From: Phoenix dactylifera
Taxonomy: Eukaryota; Streptophyta; Magnoliopsida; Arecales; Arecaceae
NCBI RefSeq assembly: GCF_009389715.1
Contig: NC_052409.1
Coordinates: 2,582,001 to 2,646,000 of the forward strand
Direction: 5' to 3'
DNA: 64,000 nucleotides
Both the position numbers and the translations under genes were made by a program. Of this stretch, positions 1 through 11,000 are shown piece by piece; positions within the stretch are counted from its first letter, which is position 1, and the number at the start of each line of letters is the position of its first letter. The notes under the pieces are model-generated. The model was not told the DNA's origin. It saw only the letters and a program-made list of their open reading frames with translations, and did no database searches.

Positions 1-87
1 TGGTCCGAAGATGCAGACCTTGTGGCATTTGCAGCAATCTGGGCTAAGGTCAAAAATCTTCCAGCACACCCTTCAGAAGACCACTGA
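1..87 (+). CDS. possible last exon of an upstream gene (partial)
   Basis: Frame 1 is open from the first base and reads 28 codons to a TGA at 85-87, ending in LPAHPSEDH. The composition (Trp, Ala, Asp, Glu) looks coding compared with the AT-rich sequence that follows. I do not recognise the family, and no splice acceptor can be seen because the window begins inside the exon. It could equally be a chance open stretch; the sequence to the left would decide. Confidence 0.28.
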   Translation, partial: WSEDADLVAFAAIWAKVKNLPAHPSEDH

Positions 88-1320
88 TTGCTTCCTTCAG
101 AGGTCTTTGTGGTGGTAAAAGGCTCATGACTAGGTGAAATCATGAAGAGGATTCCAATTCAAATGCTAAGATTTCCAGTTACAGGTGTTCATATTTCAAA
201 ATTTCTACCAATGTTTCAGATGTCCAGGCTGCAGGTCTCACCAGAAGTTTTCAGTGCTATTGAAAATTTAAAGACCAATATATTGATTCAGAAAGCACTA
301 GTATGATGGTAAAAAACTGTGAGGGTCTCTCTGGCTTAGGAAATCTGCCATGAAGGAATAATCAGTCTCCATGAGTTTCTCTCGTGGTGTCATACGAACA
401 ACGAGTAAGGAAATCCTCACACATAAATCGACATCTCTTTTTAGTTTAATCATATGACAAAACTCAACTATAATAAAAATTTAGTTGCAGATAAACAAAA
501 TTCAAATCCTTCAAAACATCAAAAACAGCTGCAAATATAATGTCTTGAGGCGGCTGGAAACAAAAAGATACGACATGAACCCATGTTTAACTGTCTATTG
601 GTCTTCAGGCACTGCTTTTAAAGCTCCTTGTGATTGCCCTGGTGACTGCACGAGCTTCACCCTTTCATGCTCAGCAGCAGGAGCTGAGAAACTTGTTGAA
701 CTCCAGTGGCAGCTTCTTGCTCGTCGGCTGGGCCTGGCAGAACTGTGGCTCTGCATGGCATCTCCATGTAGCTGCACTGGAACTCAAAAACTCTGATACT
801 GTGATAATAAAATCCACTACAAGAAACGTTAAGATCCATATTAATTATTATATCCATTGAGCCTTCACATTCTCCACTGCAACCCTTCTCTAGCAGTTAC
901 AGTTCCACTAAATTTTAACTTGTTCTGCTTCCAAAGTTACTATTCAGCTCAAACTCCAGCGAAATCTAAAAGACCAGTACATTGGATCAGAATAGTAGAT
1001 AAAAATGATTTCAGACTGTAATCGCCTTCAGCAAATGGAAACCTACAACACAAACAATTGGAGTCAACTAGTTTAAGTCTCATGAAGCCATACAAGAAAT
1101 GAACACAGCAATTCTTTTCTTCTTCTGCTTTCCACTTCTAATCATCTAACACAATTCACCGTGCCGTGCTTTTTGTGCACAACAGAGGATCCGAACCTGA
1201 ATTTGATAGTCAATATATAGTACTTGAGCCATGAAAGATCTTGACATGAAAAATGACTGCTTCTCGGCCATCAAAAAGAGCAAACTATACAAAGGTCTAT
1301 GGCGATACGAAGTTGTTTAA
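88..1320. other. intergenic or 3' flanking DNA, nothing recognised
   Basis: No reading frame here resembles a known protein. Overlapping open frames at 485-860 occupy a slightly GC-richer patch on both strands and shadow each other. If the 1-87 exon is real, the first few hundred bases would be its 3' UTR. Confidence 0.4.
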
Positions 1321-1329
1321 TGAAGTTGG

Positions 1330-2110
1330 TGTTGAATTAAATTAAATATTTTAAATCTTTCCTCCAAATTTAAAATTTGAATTCAAATTCATATTTTGAA
1401 TTCAAATTCCGCATCAACGGGCTTTCTGCTTCTTTTGGCCTGCATCTACTTTGACTTGGTCAACGGCCAAGTGTCAAGCATCCGCGCGCAAACAAGAGAG
1501 CAAACATGAAAAGATCTCCAAAGAAAACAGGCCAAGACAAGTGTCATGCATCTACATGCAAGACCAAGCATGAAATGACTCCCAAAGAAGAAAGGAAGCA
1601 TGGGCGACCAAGATGCAACAGGCCACAGGATCAAAAGAGCATAAGAAGACATGTCATCAATTCACGGGAGGATAGTCTGCTTCTTTTAACATGCCTGAAC
1701 CTATATAAAGTGCTCCAGAGATCATTTCAAGACAATGAAAAATTTATCTTCTCCCTCTTGTTCTTATTCTCTTCTCCACATAACTTCAATTATTTTTCTA
1801 AGTTTCTTTTGAGCCATTTGCAAGCGTGAACATGCTCTTCTTTAGCGCACTGATGGAGAAGGCGTAGTTCTATATTGTATCGTCATATCTCTAGGAATCT
1901 GTGTCAGCGGATCTATGCATGGGGACATAAACTTTTCTGGAACAACGCATCAGCATGTTTCGATCCACATGTCATCTTCTTTTATTTTTTATTTTATTAT
2001 TCTATTTTCAAGTAAATAATTTGTCAGTTTATTTTTCTTGTTTACTATTTTTGAATATTAGAAACATTCAATAATTAATTTATCAATTATATTTGTGCAT
2101 CTAGGCTAAC
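1330..2110 (+). promoter_or_regulatory. promoter/leader-like segment, LTR-like, unassigned
   Basis: An AT-rich block with repeated AATTCAAATT-type words (1365-1410) is followed by a sharp TATA motif (CTATATAAAG, 1701-1710) and a pyrimidine-rich stretch around 1750-1800. It begins near a TGTTGAATT word. This arrangement (TG start, internal TATA, pyrimidine-rich leader, then an ORF at 2118) fits an LTR or another reverse-transcribing element's promoter. No second copy, tRNA primer-binding site or target duplication was found, so the class is open. Confidence 0.25.
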
Positions 2111-2117
2111 CGTTGGA

Positions 2118-2402
2118 ATGGAAGCGACTTCATCAAAACTTCCGCAAAAAGGATTTGATCTTGAAGTTGAATGCTTTGGTTCCGTCTTATGTCCTACTTC
2201 CATAGCTGGAGTTGGCAAGTCTAGCATTGTAATGAGACTTGAACAAGGAACTTCTTGTGCTAATTACGCCAACTTCTATCTTGATAAAGGTGACACCAGA
2301 GTCTGGCTTGTGCTGACAAATGGGGTGCAGTACTTTACTCGGCAAAAGAAATCTGGAAGACATGGAAGCCATTTAATCAAACCTCGTCTCAACCATCAAT
2401 AA
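2118..2402 (+). CDS. orphan 94-aa ORF, possible element remnant
   Basis: This ORF starts MEATSSKLPQKGF and ends in a basic tail (KPRLNHQ). It lies directly downstream of the promoter/leader-like segment, which is the main reason to list it. I do not recognise the family. The GVGKSS string is not enough to call a nucleotide-binding domain, because no Walker B or other motif follows. It may be the 5' fragment of a decayed retroelement ORF. Confidence 0.2.
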   Translation: MEATSSKLPQKGFDLEVECFGSVLCPTSIAGVGKSSIVMRLEQGTSCANYANFYLDKGDTRVWLVLTNGVQYFTRQKKSGRHGSHLIKPRLNHQ

Positions 2403-2784
2403 TTAGCTCGAACGTACACATCTAGCTTTCAATTTCTTAGATATGACCCAAAGCTGACCCGTGATAGAATTAAGTGGTGTAAATAATAAAAGAGCTGAAG
2501 TTTAGCCACGCTGTGTCCGAGTCAGGCTGAAGTATTATCCTGGATAACCCCTTCAACCCATGCTGTTATATTTTGCGAGGTCAGAATTTGTATGAAATTT
2601 TGGCCATGCATTTATTCTCTCTCTTAATAAATGTACTCTATTGTGACTCATGTATGTCAACACTTATCTTTCAGGTTTAGCATACCATAATTCTCATTCC
2701 AAAATCACCAGCTTGTTTTCAAGGACTTGCAAATGCACCGCACCAATTCCTAGAACCAATCATATTGCTAAAGCCAGATATTGG

Positions 2785-2832
2785 TCATCTAGATTTTCAG
2801 AAATCATATCTCATCTAGATTTTCAGAAATCA
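2785..2832. repeat. short tandem duplication, 26-bp period
   Basis: The word TCATCTAGATTTTCAGAAATC occurs at 2785 and again at 2811. It is two near-perfect units, apparently a local slippage duplication, with no associated gene. Confidence 0.75.
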
Positions 2833-3584
2833 AAATTTTACTTTTCTTTCAAACTTCTTTGATTCATGCACTCTACCAAACCACAACTACTCTTTTTTGT
2901 AGACTCTATTCATCAAATGCTCATCTTGGTTGGCTGAGTGCAAAACTAAATAACGCACGCCTTCTAAGTAAGATAGAATTATTTCTGGATGCCATCCAAT
3001 CCTTATCTCGGTAAAAAATTTCTATTTTTTAAATAAAAAATATTTTTTTTTTACTTATCAATTTTAATTTTCTATGTATTGAATATCTTTAATGGATCAG
3101 CCTTAGAAAGTTTTCGGCATCCTTGGAAAAAACAAAAATAAGAATAGCTTTAGATCTTATCTCGAGGAAGCCTGTTTTGACCGAGTGGCCCAGCTATCTT
3201 GATTGGAGCATTGGCTGCGAGCGAGACTACCCTCGCCAAGAATGGGCAGAGAAAAGCACATAGAAAACTAACAGAGAATTCTGTGGGCTGGGAGACTTTT
3301 TTTCCTACGTGGTCGGTATACCTGAAAGACCCGAATGACATGCCTAGTTGCCAATATTTTATCAAAAAAATAGCCATCCAACGTATTCTTATTTGGAGTG
3401 TATCTGCTCTAGGTTCTTCGCTTCTAGTTACTCAAATATTTTGTTTCATTGAGTCGCCCGGCAAATGATTGATGAACCTAACTGCAAGTTGAAAAGAATG
3501 CTTGATTGGAATTTCTTTTCTTGAACTAGCATAGTTCTAGCAGTCTTGGGAGGTGTCGCTGGTACAGATCAGAGTGAAATCAGT

Positions 3585-4020
3585 TCAAATACAAATCAGA
3601 TATCTTATTTTACAAATATAGATATAGATATGGATGTTAGCCAGATATATTTATTTTAAACAGATATAGATACCAATCGAAAACTGAAAATATGAATATA
3701 AATATAAATATAAGTTGGATAATTAAATTTTATAAATATAGAATTGAAGATATTAGTAAGTGGATAATAAATGAAGTTAATAGTATATCAATATAATCAT
3801 TTACTTTTTTACAAAGTTTCTGAGTGTTATATAAATTAAATAAGATTATAAATAGAATTAGATATTCAGATATGGATTGGGTAGTTCTTTATCCATATAT
3901 ATATTTTTTTCATGGATATGCACATAGATACAAATATTTATTACTTGTTTAAATTTTTATCCATTGAATTTGGATGGATATTATCGAGTCCATTTTTGGC
4001 CTTATTTACCAAGGATGTAA
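3585..4020. repeat. AT-rich dispersed repeat, copy 1
   Basis: An AT-rich block rich in GATATAGATA, GGATAT and ATCCATAT words ends near a CCATTTTTGGCC-like sequence. Several words recur in the same order at 4640-5030, including TTTATTTTAAACAGAT, AATAGTATAT.AATATAATCATTTA and a terminal ATTTGGAT.A segment. It is probably a non-autonomous element remnant. No coding potential was seen. Confidence 0.5.
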
Positions 4021-4639
4021 TGTGATACAAAGAAAATTAATGGATGAGCTTGATTTTTAATTTTATTATTTTATTTCGTTTTTATCTAAAGATTTACATT
4101 TTGGGAAAATAGAAGGAAAATATCCTTCTAACCCTTGCGTTTGAGATTGAAGAATGAACACATATCTTTAATCAACTATAATTCTTTTTCCCATTTCAAT
4201 ATCAAGAAAATTGTGAAATCTACTATTTGATTTTGAATGAAGATGTACTCATTGTTTTGGTAAAACAAGGAGGCACAAATAATCATTTACGCCATTTATT
4301 CTTTTACCCAATGATGTCTTGATCAACATATTTTTCTTTTAGAAGATTTTTTTTTTTGCGACAATCTCCAAGCACTCATCAAATCCCTCTAGAATTAAGG
4401 TACCTTTAAAATTTGGCTAAGCTTGTCTCCAATGATGCAAGCACCCATCAATAATTTGAGGCAAGGCATCCTACTTTACTTCTTTTTATATTTTCATTTT
4501 ATTTCTAATAAATATATTTTTTATTACTCTATGTAAGGTTAAATAAAGAATTATATAAATAAATCTAAATAAAAAGTTTGCAATTAAACTTGACTGATGA
4601 CAATATTAAGATTATACCTTGTAATTCTAGTATGGTTTA

Positions 4640-5030
4640 GATAGAGCAAATACAGATATGCATGTTAGTCGAACAAAAAAAATTATATTCATATTTATTT
4701 TAAACAGATGACCAGTGAACTTTATGTCTATAAAATTAAAAATATTATTAAGTAGATGATAAATTAAATTAATAGTATATTCATATAATCATTTAGTTTT
4801 AAAAAAAATTAATGAATACTATAGAAAATTAAATAGAATTGCAAATAAAATTAAATATTTATTTAAATATAAATCGGATGGTTATCCATCTATATTTATA
4901 TTATTTTTTTGGTGAATATAAATACTAGTACGAGATTAGCCGAATGCTGAAATTTTCATCCATATTTAAAATAAATTTGGATAAAAAATGGACCAGATCT
5001 AACCAGTTGGATTTAGTCTATCCGACTCAT
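4640..5030. repeat. AT-rich dispersed repeat, copy 2
   Basis: A diverged copy of the 3585-4020 block in the same orientation. Shared landmarks in order are ATGTTAG, TTTATTTTAAACAGAT, TTAATAGTATAT, ATATAATCATTTA, TTAAATA.AATTGCAAATA and a final AATTTGGATAA. It lies about 300 bp upstream of the catalase start, so it forms the distal edge of that promoter region. Confidence 0.5.
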
Positions 5031-5059
5031 AAAAAAATTATTATAATTTAAAGGTCATT

Positions 5060-5328
5060 TATCTCCCTTATGTAGAGGATAAGCAACGTCCTTTTTTAGA
5101 TAAATAAATCCCACGACGGCCAACCACTTCGTTCCGTTCCTTGGAAGGGTTGTTGCTTAGCGGAAGGTGTGGTCAAAGGGCGCCACGTACCCTGGTTTTT
5201 GCGGTGGGGCCCAGCCGCATAAAGAACTTCGTCTTCCTCGTAAACAAAGAGCCCCTCCCGCTTCCGCAAGCACGCCACGGCGCGACGATCCTCCTCGTTC
5301 TTATCCCATCCAGATCGAAAGGCTCGCC
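5060..5328 (+). promoter_or_regulatory. catalase promoter-proximal region and 5' UTR
   Basis: Base composition changes from AT-rich to GC-rich here. An ACGT-core motif (GCCACGTACC, around 5180) and a weak TATA-like GCATAAAGAAC (around 5217) precede a C-rich leader that ends in GGCTCGCC before the ATG. The start context, GCCATGG, is a strong plant initiation context. The transcription start is not determinable from sequence alone. Confidence 0.4.
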
Positions 5329-8300
5329 ATGGATCCCTACAAGGTACCATCTTTTTCTCAAAAACCAAAAATTTTCGAGCTCTCGATCGGATTCTTGATG
5401 TTCTCGTATCTTTTTCACCCTAGATTTGAGAACTGATTTGATTTTTTCGCCCTCAAAAATCGATTTTTTTTCGTCGATTTTTTACTTTCTCCTCCCTTTC
5501 CCTCCGTCGTCATTTTTTCGTGGAGATGGTTGATGCTTTGATGCGATCTTTCTGTTTGCTGATTGTAATCCCATGAGGTTTGATTCTTACTGCGTGGTGA
5601 TTCTTTGATGTGCTATTCCGATTCACCATTTTTATACCTCTCTGATTTGAGTTTCTATTGGATGCAGCACCGCCCTTCGAGCACCCACAACGCCCCCTTT
5701 TGGACCACCAACTCTGGTGCCCCCGTTTGGAACAACAATTCCTCACTGACTGTCGGATCCCGAGGTAACGTTTGATCTGTATTTGATCCATAAGGTTTTT
5801 GTGTAATCTTTTACATATACTTGACTATAGTGGTTCGAGATTATCCTAATTTCTTATGGATGCAGACCTTTTTTTTTTGAGCTATTTTTGACTTGGTTCA
5901 TCATATCTTTCAGTTATTGCGGGTATCATTGAAATATCGGTACAAATCAATTTGTTGTTTGGGTAGCTTTTTGTGACATCTCTCTGCAGTAAGCTATTTG
6001 CGGTTATTTGGTCACAAATCTGCTTTGGCTAGGAAGAATGGGCGCAAAATTGTGTTAATTATGTATAACTTGTCCTTCGGAGATTTCTAGGTGCTTGTGT
6101 CGAGAGACTGTCGAGGGATTTGGGGGTACGGACAAATGTTAGGTCCTTTCTCTGTCAGTTCCTTTTTTTTGTGGGACTATGGTTTGAAAATTGTAGGTGG
6201 TTCTGATCACTATATAGTCCTAATCACTATGTATGTCTTGGTTCAAAATTTCTATTTCCTTGCTTTAGTGTATCATAATTGTCAGTTATCATTAAAATGG
6301 ATCCTCCTCAAGGTAGTCAAATTCAAGAAAGGGATTGTTCATCAGCACCTAAAGCAAATAGTTTTATGGTAAGCTTCCCTAAAATTCTAAGCTTTATAAC
6401 ATAGTTAGATATTGATAAATTTTCGTCTTATTTTAACCACATTCCAAGCTTGTTAGAAGTAATTATATTAGTAGAACAGGTCAATTTTTGAAACGAAAGA
6501 AATACTTGTTCAGATATTAAGGTCAGAATTATACAATTCCAAATGTCTTGCACCTTGTGAGGAAGACATTTCAATTGTTATGTCTTACTGGTAAAAGGAA
6601 TTAAACTAAAGAATACATCCAGGCAACACATCAAACATGCTTGTGTGCGCGTGTTTTTTTCAATGAAGGGATGGTAGACTTGTCAGATTCATGCTTGTAG
6701 TATAATTTGTGTAATTGGATAGGCGTATGGGCTATTGCATTGGTTGTTGCAAACACTTTCACACAACAAAATAAACCTGATCATAATGTATGTTGTAAAT
6801 CCATTGATTAAGACTAAGAAGTATATAGATAGCACAGCAACAGAGTCATCAGAAAGATCAGATATTCAGAGGCCTGCATCTGAGATGACATCCTAGGCAC
6901 CTGATATGTGGAATCATGATTGAGAGATTATAAATGGTGGGAAGCACCGAAGCAGCTGATGACAGTTGGTACCATAAACTAAAGTAACCTTGGTTTATGG
7001 TATTGATAGTTCTTTATCTTTCTTCATGGATAAAATATATGGAATGGTTATTCCTATAACCAGAACCGTGATCATCAAGCCTTATCCCAAGTATTTGATT
7101 TGGCTTTATGGATCCTCTCATTTGGCAAGAATGGTTATTCATAATTCTAAAAACTATGGATCTGTTTTATAAAAACAAGTTGTAGATCTAATATGTCTAT
7201 AATTGTGATCAAAGTCATATAATTCTCTAATCCATTTCCATTGGACAGGGCCTGTTTTTCTTGAGGATTATCATCTGATTGAAAAGCTTGCTCAGTTTGA
7301 TAGGGAGCGTATCCCTGAGCGGGTTGTTCATGCTAGGGGTGCTAGTGCAAAGGGCTTCTTTGAGGTCACTCATGATGTTTCTCACCTCACCTGTGCTGAT
7401 TTCCTTCGGGCCCCAGGAGTCCAGACCCCAATCATTGTTCGCTTCTCAACTGTTATTCATGAGCGTGGAAGTCCTGAAACCTTGAGAGATCCACGTGGTT
7501 TTGCAGTGAAGTTCTACACTAGAGAGGTAAGTGGGCTGTTCTGCTCATTTTCAGGTTGTGGTTTATCCTTCAGAGTTTTTGTAATTTTATTATGGAACAT
7601 TTTTAGTTGGTTAAGAGTTCTGTTCCTATTTGTTTTAGTTTGTGAAAGGTGTAGTTGTTTTGTGTTTGTCTTCATCCAATGAATCCTATAATGTCAGGTC
7701 CTATCATTAGTGTGCTGTGGAATTAAATTTTTGTTTTAGTAGTGTACAATTTCTGTTTGACCTTGGTGTGAGTTACTGGTTCTGTATTATTTCGTTTGTA
7801 TTCTTTTTGTTTTGTTAATGACTTGTACGATCCTACTACCTGTGAGAGGATAAAATTTGGAAGATGTGAGCATTTTTAAGTAGCAGCATTGTTATTCATG
7901 GTGACTAGTTAATCGAAACGTTCTGGTAAAATAAATATGCATACTATATTTCAAGATGTATTGAAGAACACATTTCATAAGTTTGTGTTCTGCTTGTAAT
8001 TCGAAATTCTGAACTTGGTTTTATACGGATAAAAATGCCCACCTCATTTTCATCAAAAGTTATGTACATCTTTTGTATGTATACGTGAATATAAACATGG
8101 AGTGAAGATACAAGATTCTGCTTATTGTACTGATTTTCAATTTTTTAAGTTTGAGTTATACTTCTATCAAGCTATTCATGCATCCCTAAGTAGAAGAAAT
8201 CTTGCTTTAGAGTGGTCAAAAATTTTAATAACATAATGGTAATTTCAAGTGTTCGAATTCACTGTTATGACCGTTGTGGTATATTTTGGCTTCAGGGTAA

Positions 8301-10226
8301 TTTCGATCTCGTGGGAAATAACTTCCCAGTGTTTTTCATCCGTGATGGAATAAAATTTCCTGACATGGTTCATGCTCTCAAACCAAACCCAAAGTCCCAC
8401 TTACAGGAGAACTGGAGGATCCTGGATTTCTTCTCACACCACCCAGAGAGTTTGCACATGTTCTCCTTTCTATTTGATGATGTTGGTATTCCTTCAGACT
8501 ACAGGCACATGGATGGTTTTGGCGTGAACACCTATTCTCTTATCAATAAGGATGGGAAAGCTCATTATGTCAAGTTCCACTGGAAACCAACATGTGGTGT
8601 GAAGTGTTTGTTGGACGATGAGGCTGTGACTGTTGGAGGCAGTAACCACAGCCATGCCACGAAGGATCTGTATGATTCTATTGCTGCTGGAAATTATCCA
8701 GAGTGGAAGCTTTTCATCCAGACCATTGATCCTGACCATGAAGATAAATTTGATTTTGACCCACTTGATGTAACCAAGATCTGGCCGGAAGACATTGTTC
8801 CTCTCCAGCCCGTTGGACGTATGGTCTTGAACAAAAATATTGATAACTTCTTTGCAGAAAATGAACAGCTTGCATTCTGCCCAGCAATTGTGGTACCTGG
8901 AATCCATTACTCAGATGACAAACTACTCCAGACTAGAATTTTCTCCTATGCTGATACTCAGAGGCACCGGCTGGGGCCAAACTATTTGATGCTTCCAGCG
9001 AATGCTCCCAAATGTGCTCTTCACAACAATCACCATGATGGCTTTATGAACTTCATGCACAGGGATGAGGAGGTAGTAGAATCACCTTTTCATTTTTTTT
9101 TCCTTTTTTGTGTTGGGGCGGGGGTGGGGATGGGCAGAGCCCAGTTTGTGCTTATTCATCAAATATGGTGTTTCCAGGTGAATTATTTTCCTTCAAGATA
9201 TGATCCTGTTCGACATGCTGAGAGTTTCCCCTTACCACCTCGTGTTCTCACAGGAAAGCGTGAGAAGGTGAGTTCCCAGGGACAAATCTATCTGTACCTT
9301 ATGGTTTTGTAGTTGATGGCATATTGCTTCTTAGCTATATAATTTTCATACATCAGTCTATTTAAACTATAAGATCAAATTGTTCTGTCGGAATTATCAA
9401 AAACCATAGTACTGCCAACTCATGTTTTTCTAGGGGCGAAGAAAACTTACTGCACAGCTTGCTTGAATCTCTTCCTTTCAGATATTACCACATTTGTTAT
9501 CAAAAGTGGAACAATAATCCCTTTCACTTAAACGGTCTTGTCAAAACCCAGTTCTTTTGTGGAACCACTTGTCTAGGGGTTGAATACCTGAGGGAAACTT
9601 ATCGCACACAATATCTCCTGTTTCAACTATTTAGCAGTAAATAGCGTATTCCAACATGCACTATCTTGCTGTGCCTTTGAGCGACCTAATGTTTTCTTCT
9701 GGTCAATGCAGTGTGTAATTGATAAAGAGAACAATTTCAAGCAGCCTGGAGAAAGATACCGGTCCTTTGATCCAGCCAGGTCTTTTCTGGTGCAGTTTAA
9801 TGTATTTTGATGTATGCATAACAAAATTCACTCAATTTTCACTTGTATTGTATGATTTTTCAGGCAAGAACGTTTTGTCCACCGGTGGGTTCAGGCGTTG
9901 TCTGACACCTGGGTGACACATGAAATCTGTAGCATCTGGATCTCATATTGGTCTCAGGTTAGAATCTTAATCTAGAATCTCTATCGTGTCATGCATATGC
10001 TGCAGCTTTACACTAGATTGGGAGAGCTACAAATGACAGAATTGTTATACTTCTCTTCTGCCTGGGATTTTAGAGTGGATAGGGAGATCTATCTGCGTTG
10101 TGGAAGATTCAAGGTAATGCATTTATCTCCACGAGTTTTCTGATCCATGTTCTCTATGGGTTGTAGTGTGACAAGTCTCTCGGTCAGAAGCTAGCAACTC
10201 GGCTCAACGTAAGGCCAAGCATGTAA
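5329..10226 (+). CDS. catalase (plant peroxisomal type), 492 aa, eight exons
   Basis: Breaks down hydrogen peroxide to water and oxygen with a haem group, in peroxisomes. Exons: 5329-5343, 5668-5764, 7249-7526, 8296-9072, 9178-9267, 9712-9779, 9864-9957 and 10167-10226. All introns are GT-AG and the exons join in frame to 493 codons including TAA, exactly the usual plant length. His65 (in RVVHARG), Asn138 (DLVGNN) and the haem-ligand Tyr region ([15 protein letters not shown]) are present. The C-terminus is NVRPSM, in the style of plant catalases that use a non-canonical peroxisomal signal. One odd stretch: residues 457-464 read TWVTHEIC, where plant catalases usually have PRVTHEIR, so two arginines are replaced by Trp and Cys. 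The class (CAT1/2/3) cannot be assigned safely without an alignment. Confidence 0.96.
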
Positions 10227-11000
10227 AAGGATGCAAAGTTTTGGAAGCAATGGGCTCCAAGAGACTGATGCAGGAAAGAGGAACATCCTTATGTCTAAAG
10301 AGGAAGTCCTTGTTGTCTTAGAAATACAAAGGAACATCCTAGTCTGGATACCAGGTGTGCTATGGATGTATTAATGTAATAATAAGCATATATATGCATG
10401 CTCATGACTTCAAACTATGAAACTTACCTTGTGTACTTCTATGATCGCTGCACTTGCTGAGATCTGGAATGTTTCCATATTGTGTTCTGATGCCATCTTC
10501 TTTCTGGTTTGGTTGCCTCCACCTGGGACGGAATCATGAAGAAAATGGGGAAAATCTTTGGTGATGCTTTGTTATGATATGCCTCTGGTCTGAAGCTTTT
10601 TTGCCTCCATCATCACTTTCCTTGCTTTTCTAGCCTCCCATTACAATTTCAACTTCAGTTGATGCCATGATCTCTCAGGCTGCAAGTTGTTGTTTGTATT
10701 ACATTCCTTTCTCCACATGCAAGTTGTTCTACTGGCCAATCCAAGCTTAGATCTCAAGTTGGATGAGATACAAAATGATAAGGTGGGCCCTTCACCCAGA
10801 TTTCCCATATCCTTGTGTTTCAGAAACTTTTTAATGGTTACAAATCCAGGCTAGCCCTTCTTACAGTGATGTCAATTGTTGGTTCGATCTGTAATTTTGT
10901 CGCATCAACTTTTGCCCATTGCTTCTAGCCAGACAATCATTAGCCTCGTTTTATCCTTCAAAGGATAGAAAGTACCAAGATCATTACTGAATACGTTAAT
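10227..11000 (+). other. catalase 3' UTR and downstream flank
   Basis: T-rich non-coding sequence follows the catalase stop. A1-type polyadenylation signals are not clear-cut; AATAATAAGC around 10377 is the nearest candidate. Nothing else was recognised. Confidence 0.4.

Noticed and set aside
485-860. Overlapping open frames on both strands
   Set aside because: They shadow each other, have no family resemblance, and their Cys/Ser/Leu-rich composition is explained by local GC content.
2118-2402. GVGKSS as a P-loop nucleotide-binding motif
   Set aside because: The spacing of a Walker A motif is only partly met and no Walker B or downstream domain follows; a chance match in a 94-aa frame.
5096-5436. 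Several 80-90 codon frames over the catalase start
   Set aside because: They arise from the GC-rich catalase 5' UTR and first exon and conflict with the well-supported gene model.
8494-8907. 137-codon minus-strand frame
   Set aside because: Antisense shadow of catalase exon 4.
8212-9312. 366-codon frame taken as one exon
   Set aside because: Only 8296-9072 and 9178-9267 encode catalase; the rest is translated intron, and splice sites fit the family exactly.
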